A stretch of DNA of 64,000 nucleotides from Luteimonas sp. S4-F44 (lineage in GTDB: Bacteria; Pseudomonadota; Gammaproteobacteria; Xanthomonadales; Xanthomonadaceae), in the NCBI RefSeq assembly GCF_022637415.1, contig NZ_CP093340.1, positions 2,046,001 to 2,110,000 on the forward strand, read 5' to 3'. Below the pieces are notes generated by a model. The model had not been told where the DNA came from. It worked only from the letters and a program-made list of their open reading frames with translations, and made no database searches. Below are positions 44,707-52,620 of this stretch, piece after piece (within the stretch, counting starts at the first letter, position 1; each line of letters begins with the position of its first letter). The translations under genes were made by a program, and so were the position numbers.

Positions 44707-45486
44707 TCAGGCCAGCAGCAGCTCGAAGCCGAGTTGCCGACTGGCCTCGCGCACGTCCTCAGGCGCCCCCGAATCGGTGATCAGCGTGTCCAGGTCCGCG
44801 ACCGGCATGATGCGGTGCAGGCAGATGCGCCCGAACTTCGAACTGTCGGTGATCGCCACGACCTTGCGCGCAGCCTCGATCATCTTGCGGTTGAGCATCG
44901 CCTCGGGTTCGTAGTGGGTCGTGATCCCACGTTCCAGGTCGAAACCGTCGACCCCGAGAAACACCACATCCACGTGCAGGGCGTCGATCGCATCCACCGT
45001 CATGCCGCCGTAGAAGGCCATGTTCTTGCGGCGCAACTCGCCGCCCAGCATGACGATGTCGACGTTGTTCTTGGGCGTCAGCGCCGTCAGCACACCGAAG
45101 TCGTTGGTGACCACGGTCACCTGGATGTTGGGCAGCGCTTCTGCCAACTGGATGGCAGTGGTGCCCGAGTCGATCGCGATGGTGTCGCCGGCCTTGATCA
45201 GCGTTGCCGCCAGCCGACCGATGCGGCGCTTGGCGTCCAGGCGCTCGCTGCGCTTGACCTCATAGGCCGGCTCGGCCGCCGGGCCGCCGACCACGCTGCT
45301 GTCGATCGCGCCCCCGTAGGCCCGGGCCATGACCCCACGCTCTGCGAGGTAGCGCAGATCCTTGCGGACGGTCTGCACGCTGACCCCGAACAACTCGGCC
45401 AGCGAAGCAACCTGCACACTGCCGTGCTGACGCACCAGTTCGCTGATCCGCAACCTGCGCTGGCTGGTATCCCGGCTTCCTGACAT
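44707..45486 (-). CDS. agaR: DeoR-family repressor, AgaR-like
   Basis: The 259-residue protein has the DeoR-type N-terminal winged helix (RISELVRQHGSVQVASLAELF, then VSVQTVRKDLRYLAERG). The DeoRC sugar-phosphate domain has IAIDSGTTAIQLAEALP, VVTNDFGVLTAL, IVMLGGELRRKN and VFLGVDGFDLERGITTH. Family members respond to a phosphorylated sugar. Neighbouring AgaS, kinase and KbaZ genes and the TTTCG repeats at both promoters suggest AgaR. The ATG at 45486 is preferred to a GTG four codons earlier. It is convergent with the amidohydrolase gene. Confidence 0.85.
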   Translation of the reverse strand: MSGSRDTSQRRLRISELVRQHGSVQVASLAELFGVSVQTVRKDLRYLAERGVMARAYGGAIDSSVVGGPAAEPAYEVKRSERLDAKRRIGRLAATLIKAGDTIAIDSGTTAIQLAEALPNIQVTVVTNDFGVLTALTPKNNVDIVMLGGELRRKNMAFYGGMTVDAIDALHVDVVFLGVDGFDLERGITTHYEPEAMLNRKMIEAARKVVAITDSSKFGRICLHRIMPVADLDTLITDSGAPEDVREASRQLGFELLLA

Positions 45487-45519
45487 GGACGTTCTCACAA
45501 TGCGGCGGAGTATGCCCCT

Positions 45520-45554
45520 TTTCGTTAAATTTCGCCATTGAGCGAATAACGAAA
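45520..45554. promoter_or_regulatory. Candidate autoregulatory AgaR operator
   Basis: TTTCGTTAA at 45520 and TTTCGCCAT at 45530 are direct repeats 10 bp apart, and ATAACGAAA at 45546 is the inverted form of TTTCGTTAT. They lie 34-68 bp upstream of the repressor ATG and share the motif with the glycosidase promoter. Autoregulation is inferred. Confidence 0.62.
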
Positions 45555-45658
45555 CATCGGGCCGAAGCGGCGATGATCGCAGGCGCCATGCGCTGCCGAA
45601 TCAGCGCCGCCGAATTCCCAGAACATTCGTCCCAGCGCATGGCGCCGGCACACATCGC

Positions 45659-46702
45659 TCAGGCCAACACCGGCGCCAACAGGCGGAACACGCCTTCGTC
45701 GGCATCCAACTCGACCCGGCCGCCCACCGGCACGATGAACTGTTCGCGCACATGCCCGATCATCGCGCCGCGATAGGCCGGAATGCCCAGCGGCCGGACA
45801 TGGTCCTCGAGGATCTGCGCCAGCGTCAGCGAGCCGTAGCCCGGCCCCGGGTCGCAGTCAGTGCACTGGCCGAAGATCAGGCCTGCGATCCGGTCGAGCG
45901 CGCCCATCAGCTTGAGCGTGCTGAGCATGCGGTCGATCCGGTACGGCGCTTCGTCCACGTCCTCCAGGAACAGGATCTTGCCGTCGAAGTCGGGCAGATA
46001 CGGCGAGCCGGCGAGCGCGCTGAGCACGGTCAGATTGCCGCCGAACAGCGCGCCCTGGGCCCGCCCGCCGGTGATGGTCGTGGTGCGGTTGCGGCGCGGC
46101 ACCAGCTCGTCGGCGTCGTCCACCGCATTGCGATAGACCATCGCATCGCGCGCGAAGAACAGCCGCCGGAACTGATCGGCGTTGAAGCGGTTCCAGCTGC
46201 CCGTGCCGTTGGGGCCGTGGAAGGTCACCAGCCCGGTGCGGGCGTGGATCGCGCTGTGCAGCGCGGTGATATCCGAGTAGCCCAGCAGCACCTTGGGATT
46301 GCGCGCGATCGTGTCGTAGTCGAGCAACGGCAGCAGCCGCGCGGCGCCCGAGCCGCCCCGCACGCAGATCACCGCCCGCACCTGGGGGTCGGCGAACATC
46401 GCATTGAGGTCCCCTGCCCGCTCGGCATCGGTACCGGCCAGATGACCGCGTCGGCCGGCGAAATGCGCACCGGTCTTGACCTTGAAGCCCAGCGCGCGCA
46501 TCACCTCCTGCGCCAGTTCGAGGTCGAACGGCTCATCCACCGGCGACGACGGACTGATCAGGCCGACGGTGTCGCCGGGTCGCAGTGCGGGGGCGAGCAG
46601 CGCGCCGGCCGAAGCGGCCTGCGTCTGGGCGAGCGCATCCAGCGGCAACGCGGACGCCATCGCGGCCAGCGCAGCGTGGGTGAGGAAGTGTCGCCGGTCC
46701 AT
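45659..46702 (-). CDS. S66-family LD-carboxypeptidase (LdcA-like), exported
   Basis: The 347-residue precursor has an N-terminal signal with MDRRHFLTHAALAAM (Tat-like) ending near DALAQ. The S66 domain shows LRPGDTVGLISPSSPVD, AVICVRGGSGAARLLPLLDYD, the nucleophile S143 in GYSDITAL, Glu in FLEDVDEAPYRIDRML and His in AMIGHVREQ. Such enzymes trim the terminal D-Ala from murein tetrapeptides, usually in the cytoplasm. Export suggests periplasmic action or a broader substrate. The upstream extension beyond 46702 has no family match. Confidence 0.92.
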   Translation of the reverse strand: MDRRHFLTHAALAAMASALPLDALAQTQAASAGALLAPALRPGDTVGLISPSSPVDEPFDLELAQEVMRALGFKVKTGAHFAGRRGHLAGTDAERAGDLNAMFADPQVRAVICVRGGSGAARLLPLLDYDTIARNPKVLLGYSDITALHSAIHARTGLVTFHGPNGTGSWNRFNADQFRRLFFARDAMVYRNAVDDADELVPRRNRTTTITGGRAQGALFGGNLTVLSALAGSPYLPDFDGKILFLEDVDEAPYRIDRMLSTLKLMGALDRIAGLIFGQCTDCDPGPGYGSLTLAQILEDHVRPLGIPAYRGAMIGHVREQFIVPVGGRVELDADEGVFRLLAPVLA

Positions 46703-47049
46703 GTCGCACCTGTCGCTCAAGTGTTGCGGCAGACTAGCAACTTCTTCGGCAGTTCCGATTGCAACCCTTTGCGTGCCGATCTCGCCGAGCACGCGCTCGA
46801 CGACGTTGGCGGTTGTCGAATGCCCCTGCGCCTCGCACAGGGTCGCGCCAGTCCGAACCCTCACGCTCGTGCCCATGCCGCGCCCGGCCCGCCTCCTGTT
46901 CCATATGCGACCGCATCAGCGCCACCTCGGCGCACACGCCCACGTCGACGTACGACATGCCCCGACGCATTGCGGCGCGGCATCGCGACGATATCGTCCG
47001 CCCGCTGCGGGCCGCCGATGCGCATATCGCTTGTCGGACCCGCGCTGCG
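46703..47049. other. Intergenic region without recognised gene
   Basis: A 347-bp stretch between the S66 gene and a small secreted-protein gene. Several open frames cross it but none has a ribosome-binding site, a family block or natural-looking composition (they are Arg/Ala-rich, as GC-rich shadow frames are). It holds the S66 promoter somewhere near 46703-46800. Confidence 0.4.
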
Positions 47050-47322
47050 TCAGTCGTCGACCGTGCAGCCCAGCGACACGCGCATGTGGATATAGCCGGT
47101 GGCCGGATCGACCCACTCGGCCAGCACCGTGAGCTCCTGGCCGGCCTGGCCCCAGTTGTTGTAGCACTGCTCGTAGGCCGCACGCTCGGCGTACTCGAGC
47201 GCTTCCTGCTGGGTCCGGCCATAGCCTTCGCCGACGACATCGTAATGATGGCGTGCGGCGAACGCCGCCGTGCTCGACAGCGCCGCCAGCAGCAGAACCC
47301 CGGTGATTGTCCGCGTCTTCAT
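47050..47322 (-). CDS. Small exported protein, unknown function
   Basis: A 90-residue precursor has a signal peptide (TITGVLLLAALSSTAAFA). The mature part reads RHHYDVVGEGYGRTQQEALEYAERAAYEQC and ends CTVDD, so a disulfide is possible between the two Cys. The pattern of a short periplasmic alpha/beta domain with EALEYAERAAYEQC resembles other small exported proteins of this bacterial group. GGAG lies upstream of the ATG at 47322. Function unknown. Confidence 0.7.
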   Translation of the reverse strand: MKTRTITGVLLLAALSSTAAFAARHHYDVVGEGYGRTQQEALEYAERAAYEQCYNNWGQAGQELTVLAEWVDPATGYIHMRVSLGCTVDD

Positions 47323-47868
47323 CCTGGTCTCCATTCGCTTGGGGGAGCCCGCATCATGCACGCGCTGCAAGACCAGGAGATTGAATGCGGGTGTCGCGCC
47401 GATGACAACGCCCGCCGCAGCGCGACCGGCTCGACACGTGGTTGCAGACCGAGCGCACAGTTTGCTGCCGACCACTGCATCGGCATCACATCAATGTCGG
47501 AAAAGGAGCGCTGGTTGGCATTCAGTCAGTGCATTCGCGCTTGACCGCAGTCGTTTGACCGCCCTAGGGTCGAAAGGCGCCGGGAACACGCGGCAGAGGC
47601 CTTGCGATCGCGGCGCGTCGTGTCCAGCAAGCCCGTTCCGGAGCAGGATGCCGGACGGCAATCGCAGTGTTCCGCGCCCAACGCATGCGTCGCCATTGGG
47701 CCATCGACATCGATCCGCGCGGTCGTGTCGGATCTCCTGGCGCATCACGCCCACTGCCCTGCGGCATGGGCGGCTGGGCGAGGCGGTCGCACTGCGTTGC
47801 CCTCGACATCGGCCCCGAGGCGGACCGCTGGGACGACCCACTTCGAATGCGCCAAGGAGGAAGCACCT
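47323..47868. other. Intergenic region upstream of the protease gene
   Basis: A 546-bp stretch between divergent genes. TTGACC at 47541 and CTAGGG at 47564 with a 17-base spacer could be a promoter for the protease, but the -10 is poor. No family-like reading frame is seen. The length suggests a long leader or regulatory region. Confidence 0.4.
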
Positions 47869-49053
47869 ATGCACACCCTGCACGCAGCGGTTCGCCGCAC
47901 TCTCGCCCTCGCCCTGCTTTCGGCTGCTGCCGCAAGCGGCAGTGCCCTGGCCGCGCAACCCGGCCTGCCGAGTCTGGACCCTGGCATGGTCGCCGCGCTG
48001 GAACGCGACCTGGGCATGACCCAGGACCAGTACCGCGTGACCGTGGATACAGAACGCAAGGTGCCGGCGGCCGAAGCCGCGGCACGCCAGTTGTATGGCG
48101 ACAGCTATGCCGGCACCTGGATCGAACACGATGCCGACGGGCATCCGCGTCTGGTGGTGGGTACCGCAGTGCAGGGCCGCCAGCGGTTGCCTGCGGTAGA
48201 AGGCGCCGATGTTCGCCAAGTGCGCTACAGCCTGTACGAGCTCGAGCAGGCGGTGCACGCGCTCGACCAGTCAGCCACCTCGCGGGTCATGCGTCGTCTC
48301 GACGGTGTGCAATCCTGGGGCGTCGACCTGCCCAACAACCGCGTCGTCGTCACCCTGTCGCCCGGCGCCGGCCGCACCGACGCGGTGATGGATTTCCTGG
48401 CGCGCAGCGATGTCGAGACCGGCGCGCTGCACTTCGAGGTATCCGAGCAGATCCCCTCCACGCTGATCAATATCTATGGCGGCATCCAGTACAACGGCTG
48501 CTCGATCGGCTTCCCGGTGACCCGCGGCAGCACCAAGGGCTTCGTGACCGCCGGCCATTGCGGCAGCGCGGGCACGGCCGTGCGCATCGGCGGCACGACC
48601 GTCGGCAGCTTCCAATCCAGCACGTTCCCGGGCTCCGACGCCGCGTGGGCCACCGTGCGTCAGCAGGACGCGTTGTTCGGTCGCGTGTGGCAGCACAGCG
48701 GCAGCAGCACCACGCCGGTCGTCGGCAGTGCGGAGGCGGCGGTCGGTTCGGCGGTGTGCCGCTCCGGCTATCGCACCGGTTGGCGCTGTGGCACGATCAC
48801 CCGCACCAACGTCAGCGTGAACTACGCCCAGGGCACGGTGAATGGCTTGCGGGAATCCAACGCCTGTGCCGGCCAGGGCGATTCGGGCGGCTCGTGGATT
48901 TCTTCGGCGGGCCATGCGCAGGGCGTCACCTCGGGCGGCGCACTCGGCAGCGACGGCACCAATTGCGGCATCGCGCAGAATCAGCGCCGCAGCTGGTACC
49001 AACGGGTGACCCCGATGCTCAGCACCTACGGCGTCACCCTGGTCACGAACTGA
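47869..49053 (+). CDS. S1-family secreted serine protease, alpha-lytic type
   Basis: The 394-residue precursor has a signal peptide (about 1-29), a pro-region like that of alpha-lytic protease (about 30-198) and a mature chymotrypsin-fold domain from about NIYGGIQYNG. The triad is H230 in TAGHC, D257 in GSDAAW and S339 in GQGDSGGSW. Cys pairs C211/C231, C297/C307 and C333/C366 fit the three disulfides of alpha-lytic protease. S1-pocket positions carry A334 and T354 where the classical enzyme has Met. AAGGAGG lies 8 bp before the ATG. Confidence 0.95.
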   Translation: MHTLHAAVRRTLALALLSAAAASGSALAAQPGLPSLDPGMVAALERDLGMTQDQYRVTVDTERKVPAAEAAARQLYGDSYAGTWIEHDADGHPRLVVGTAVQGRQRLPAVEGADVRQVRYSLYELEQAVHALDQSATSRVMRRLDGVQSWGVDLPNNRVVVTLSPGAGRTDAVMDFLARSDVETGALHFEVSEQIPSTLINIYGGIQYNGCSIGFPVTRGSTKGFVTAGHCGSAGTAVRIGGTTVGSFQSSTFPGSDAAWATVRQQDALFGRVWQHSGSSTTPVVGSAEAAVGSAVCRSGYRTGWRCGTITRTNVSVNYAQGTVNGLRESNACAGQGDSGGSWISSAGHAQGVTSGGALGSDGTNCGIAQNQRRSWYQRVTPMLSTYGVTLVTN

Positions 49054-49120
49054 CGCGCGCGTGCGATGCTGCGCCCCGGTCCGCCGGGGTGCCGCGTTTG
49101 CGATACCGCAGATATCCGGC

Positions 49121-49666
49121 TCAGCGCGTTTCGTGCGCGCGCTCGAACGTGATGATGCTGCGCGTCTCGCCCTTGTCGGCCCAGTTGGGCATCAACCGCC
49201 ACGGCGTGAGCACCTGCAGCCGATCGCCCTCCAGCTTGAACTGCCGACGCTGTTCGGTCCCGACCCATGCCGGGTTCCATGCGACATCCACCGCGGTGAT
49301 CCAGGCATCGCCTTCGATCCGGTACCGGCCGGTGTAGGCGATTACGGTCTCCAGTAGACGCGCCTTTTCGCGCTCGCTTTCGCCCGGCTCGCGCCCCTGC
49401 GCGGTGAGCACGAACCACACCCGCCCCTCGGGCGAAAAGATCGTATAGCCCGTCGGCTTCTCGCCCATCGGCGGGAACAGCTCCCCGGTGGCCTTGACCT
49501 CCACCTCGTAGGACACCAACCGCCAGGTGCCTTGGATGGCCGATGCCGGGTTCGCAGGGCTGGCGTGGGTCATCGGGGCATCTCCTGGGGCGGGCTGCGA
49601 CTGGGCATGGGCCGCCAACGGTGTGGCGATCGCGAACAGCAGCGGCGCAAGGGATACGAAACGCAT
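49121..49666 (-). CDS. Lipocalin-like domain protein, exported
   Basis: The 181-residue precursor has a signal ending AAHAQ and a lipocalin-like beta barrel (Lipocalin_5 type): IQGTWRLVSYEVEV, a GYTIFSPEGRVWFVLTAQ strand pair, AYTGRYRIEGDAWITAVDVAWNP, and a C-terminal SIITFERA. Such domains are often in small-ligand-binding or unknown exported proteins. It converges on the protease gene. Function unknown. Confidence 0.82.
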   Translation of the reverse strand: MRFVSLAPLLFAIATPLAAHAQSQPAPGDAPMTHASPANPASAIQGTWRLVSYEVEVKATGELFPPMGEKPTGYTIFSPEGRVWFVLTAQGREPGESEREKARLLETVIAYTGRYRIEGDAWITAVDVAWNPAWVGTEQRRQFKLEGDRLQVLTPWRLMPNWADKGETRSIITFERAHETR

Positions 49667-49941
49667 GGCCGGTTTCTCCGTAACGAAGGGGTCGACGCCG
49701 CGATTTTGGCACTTCCCCGTCACTGTCAGTCGGCGACCGCGCCGCGCATGGCGCCGCGGCCCGACGATGCGCCATCCGCGGTTCTCGGCCGCCCTGCTCC
49801 GATGGATGGCGCTTCTGGGCTGTCATCGGGCACGCGCACGCCACCTTAACCTCGCTTTCCTACCCTGACGCCCGTCCACGACTCCGGGGCTCGACATCCC
49901 CGCACCGTCGTTCTTCCCACACGCCCGACAAGGAGATCGCT

Positions 49942-50217
49942 ATGAGGCACGTGCCCGCCATGCTGTTCGCCGGTTGCCTGCTGGCCCTGAGCGCCCAGGC
50001 TGCCGCCGAGGTCGTCAACCTGACCAACAGCGCCGAAGGCGCCAATCGCGACGCCGGTATCGCCGCCGTCAAAGACAAGCTCCAGGCCGCCTGTACCGAG
50101 CGCAAGGGCACGCCGAATGCCGATTCGTTCGAGGTGGTGTTCGAGCGCACCAGCGAGAATCCCGACGTACCCAAGCCCTACTCCGTCGACGCCAAGATGC
50201 AGTGCGACCTGCCGTAA
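49942..50217 (+). CDS. Small exported protein, unknown function
   Basis: The 91-residue precursor has a signal peptide (LFAGCLLALSAQAAAE; a lipobox is possible but weak). The mature part has two Cys (LQAACTERKG and MQCDLP) and a helix-strand pattern, VVNLTNSAEGANRDAGIAAV then ADSFEVVFER. No family is recognised. The start has an AAGGAG 6 bases upstream. A rho-independent terminator follows. Confidence 0.72.
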   Translation: MRHVPAMLFAGCLLALSAQAAAEVVNLTNSAEGANRDAGIAAVKDKLQAACTERKGTPNADSFEVVFERTSENPDVPKPYSVDAKMQCDLP

Positions 50218-50238
50218 ACCGGCGACGTCCGAAAGCCC

Positions 50239-50258
50239 CCCGCTCGGGCGGGTTTTTT
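50239..50258 (+). terminator. Rho-independent terminator
   Basis: CCCGC, a four-base loop and GCGGG are followed by six T residues, 21 bp after the stop of the small exported-protein gene. Confidence 0.8.
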
Positions 50259-50318
50259 CTTGTCCGCGCACGACAGCCGCCATACTGACGCCCGCCGTCC
50301 GTCCCACCGAGTGTCCGC

Positions 50319-51302
50319 ATGCCCGCTTCTCCCGGCGCCGCCCGCACCGCTGCGCGCAGCGCCCCCGCCTTGCACCCGCGCAATCGCCATCAGGGCCGCT
50401 ACGACTTTCCCAGGCTGGTCGCCGCCAGTCCAGAGCTTGCCGCCCACCTGCTGACCACCCCGCGCGGCGACACCAGCATCGCCTTCGACGACCCCGCCGC
50501 GGTGCGCGCGCTCAACCGCGCGATCCTGCGCAGCGATTACGGCATCGCGCATTGGGATCTGCCCGACGGCGCGCTGTGTCCGCCGATCCCCGGCCGCGCC
50601 GACTACCTGCATGGCCTGGCCGACCTGCTCGCCGCCTCCGGCGATGGCACGATCCCGCGCGGCGCCTCGGTGCGCGTCCTCGATGTCGGCATCGGCGCCA
50701 GCTGCATCTACCCGCTGCTCGGCCATGCCGAGTACGGCTGGCGCTTTGTCGGCAGCGACGTCGACGCCACCTCGCTGCAGGTCGCCACCGCGATCGTCCA
50801 TGCCAACCGACTCGACAAGGCCATCGCGCTGCGCCACCAGTCGGCGCGCAACCGCATCTTCCAGACCATCGTGCACGCAGACGAGCGTTTCGACCTCACT
50901 TTGTGCAATCCGCCCTTCCATGCCTCCGCCGCCGAGGCCGCCGGCGCGCACCAGCGCAAGCGCCGCCAACTCGGCAAGGTGCCGCCCGCCGGGCGCGGGT
51001 CGTCGCCGGCCCCCAACTTCGGCGGTCACGACCACGAACTGTGGTGCCCGGGCGGCGAAGCCGAGTTCCTGCGCAAGATGGTCCGCGAAAGCGCCGGCAT
51101 CGGCCGCCAGGTGCTGTGGTTCACCAGCCTCGTCGCGCGCGCCGAACACCTCTCGGGCCTGCGCCGGCAACTGCGCCAGGCCGAGGCCGTCGAGGTGCGC
51201 GAGGTCGCGATGGCCCAGGGCAGCAAGCAGAGCCGCTTCGTGGCCTGGACCTTCCACGACGCCGCCGGCCGTGCGCAGTGGCGAACCACCGGCCGGTCCT
51301 GA
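50319..51302 (+). CDS. rlmF: 23S rRNA (adenine-1618-N6)-methyltransferase RlmF
   Basis: The 327-residue protein matches RlmF: LHPRNRHQGRYDFPRLVA near the start, FDDPAAVRALNRAILRSDYGIAHWDLP, the SAM motif VRVLDVGIGASCIYPLLG, GSDVDATSLQVATAIV, the catalytic LCNPPFHAS and CPGGEAEFLRKMVRES. It methylates A1618 of 23S rRNA. The start is the ATG at 50319, just after a short intergenic stretch. Confidence 0.96.
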   Translation: MPASPGAARTAARSAPALHPRNRHQGRYDFPRLVAASPELAAHLLTTPRGDTSIAFDDPAAVRALNRAILRSDYGIAHWDLPDGALCPPIPGRADYLHGLADLLAASGDGTIPRGASVRVLDVGIGASCIYPLLGHAEYGWRFVGSDVDATSLQVATAIVHANRLDKAIALRHQSARNRIFQTIVHADERFDLTLCNPPFHASAAEAAGAHQRKRRQLGKVPPAGRGSSPAPNFGGHDHELWCPGGEAEFLRKMVRESAGIGRQVLWFTSLVARAEHLSGLRRQLRQAEAVEVREVAMAQGSKQSRFVAWTFHDAAGRAQWRTTGRS

Positions 51303-51440
51303 CGCCGGCCGGCGCCTCCGGCGGCCGCGACCTGCGGCCCCGCTGAACTGCGGGCGCTCCCAACGCGCCACAGCCCCGCGCGCGGGTATAGTCCGGCGAT
51401 ACGGCGGGCGCGGTGCCCGCCGTCGAACGCAGGAGTGTCC

Positions 51441-52601
51441 ATGGGTCTTGTGCAGGCAGTGAAAGGCGCGGTCGGCGGCGTGTTCGCGGACCAGTGGAAG
51501 GACTTCCTCACGGTGCCGGCGGGCCTGCCCCCGACCGCCGCGCTGTTCGCCGCCGTGCCCCAGGGCACCAACGCCGGGCGTGGGTCCAACACCCGCGGCT
51601 CGGACCACGTCATCACCAACGGCTCGAAGATCGTCGTGCCCGAGGGCTACGGCCTGCTGCTGATGCAGGACGGCGCGATCACCGGCTTCGTCGCCGAACC
51701 GGGCGGCTATGAGTGGCGCTCGGACGAGGTCAACTCGCAGTCGATCTTCGCCGGCGATGGCATCGTCAGCCCGCTGATCCGCCAGAGCTGGGAGCGCTTC
51801 AAGTTCGGCGGCCAACCCGGCGCCCAGCAGGCGGCGTTCTTCGTCTCGCTCAAGGAATTGCCGGACAACCGCTTCGGCACCCAGTCGGAGATCTACTGGG
51901 ACGACGGCTTCCTCGGCACCCAGGTCGGCGCGATCACCCGAGGCTCCTACACGCTCAAGATCGTCGACCCGATCCTGTTCGTGAAGAACTTCGTGCCCGC
52001 CAGCTACCTGCAGCCGGGCCAGGTGTTCGACTTCACCGACATCGACAACGCCGCAGCCAGCCAACTGTTCAACGAGGTCGTCGGCTCGCTCGCCCCGGCC
52101 TTCAGCCTGTACACCAACGATCCGGCCAAGGGCAATCGCATCACCAAGCTCCAGCAGGATTCGCTGGGCTTCGCCCAGAGCCTGTCGGCCGCTGTGGAAC
52201 AGGGCTATCAGTGGAAGTCAGACCGCGGGCTTGCGATCGTCAAGACCGCCATCGTCTCGATCGAGTACGACGCCAACACCCGCGAACTGCTCAAGACCGT
52301 GCAGCGCGCCGACGCGCTGGCCGGTACACGCGGCAATTCCAACCTGCAGGCCAGCGTCGCGCAGGGCATGCAATCAGCGGGCGAGCACGGCGGCGCCGCG
52401 GGCCTGGTCGGCCTGGGCATGGCCTCCGGCATGGCCGGCGGGCTCGGCAGTCTGCAGCAACCCGCCACGCCGCCTGCGGCCGCCGCTCCGGCGGCCGACG
52501 ACCCGGTCTCCAAGCTCACCAAGGCCAAGGAGATGCTCGACCTCGGCCTGATCACCCAGGCCGACTACGACGCGCTCAAGGCCAAGGCACTGGGCCTGTA
52601 A
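51441..52601 (+). CDS. SPFH-domain protein with C-terminal SHOCT-like segment
   Basis: The 386-residue protein has an SPFH-like domain over about residues 55-300, starting with GSKIVVPEGYGLLLMQDGAI and including TYLTKIVDPILFVKNFVP-like strands (YTLKIVDPILFVKNF). A Gly/Ala/Pro-rich linker with GLGMASGMAGGLG follows, and then the SHOCT-like end DPVSKLTKAKEMLDLGLITQ. It resembles the Bacillus YdjI type rather than flotillin: no membrane anchor is seen. AGGAG precedes the ATG. It heads a three-gene operon. Confidence 0.85.
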   Translation: MGLVQAVKGAVGGVFADQWKDFLTVPAGLPPTAALFAAVPQGTNAGRGSNTRGSDHVITNGSKIVVPEGYGLLLMQDGAITGFVAEPGGYEWRSDEVNSQSIFAGDGIVSPLIRQSWERFKFGGQPGAQQAAFFVSLKELPDNRFGTQSEIYWDDGFLGTQVGAITRGSYTLKIVDPILFVKNFVPASYLQPGQVFDFTDIDNAAASQLFNEVVGSLAPAFSLYTNDPAKGNRITKLQQDSLGFAQSLSAAVEQGYQWKSDRGLAIVKTAIVSIEYDANTRELLKTVQRADALAGTRGNSNLQASVAQGMQSAGEHGGAAGLVGLGMASGMAGGLGSLQQPATPPAAAAPAADDPVSKLTKAKEMLDLGLITQADYDALKAKALGL

Positions 52602-52620
52602 GACCACCGGCGCCGCGCCC

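Noticed and set aside
47541..47569. TTGACC-N17-CTAGGG promoter for the protease
   Set aside because: The -10 hexamer is poor and the distance to the ATG is about 300 bp. It is mentioned in the intergenic entry but not claimed as a promoter.
49074..49089. Short CCCCGG/CCGGGG hairpin after the protease gene
   Set aside because: Only six base pairs and no T tract. It is too common in GC-rich DNA to call a terminator.
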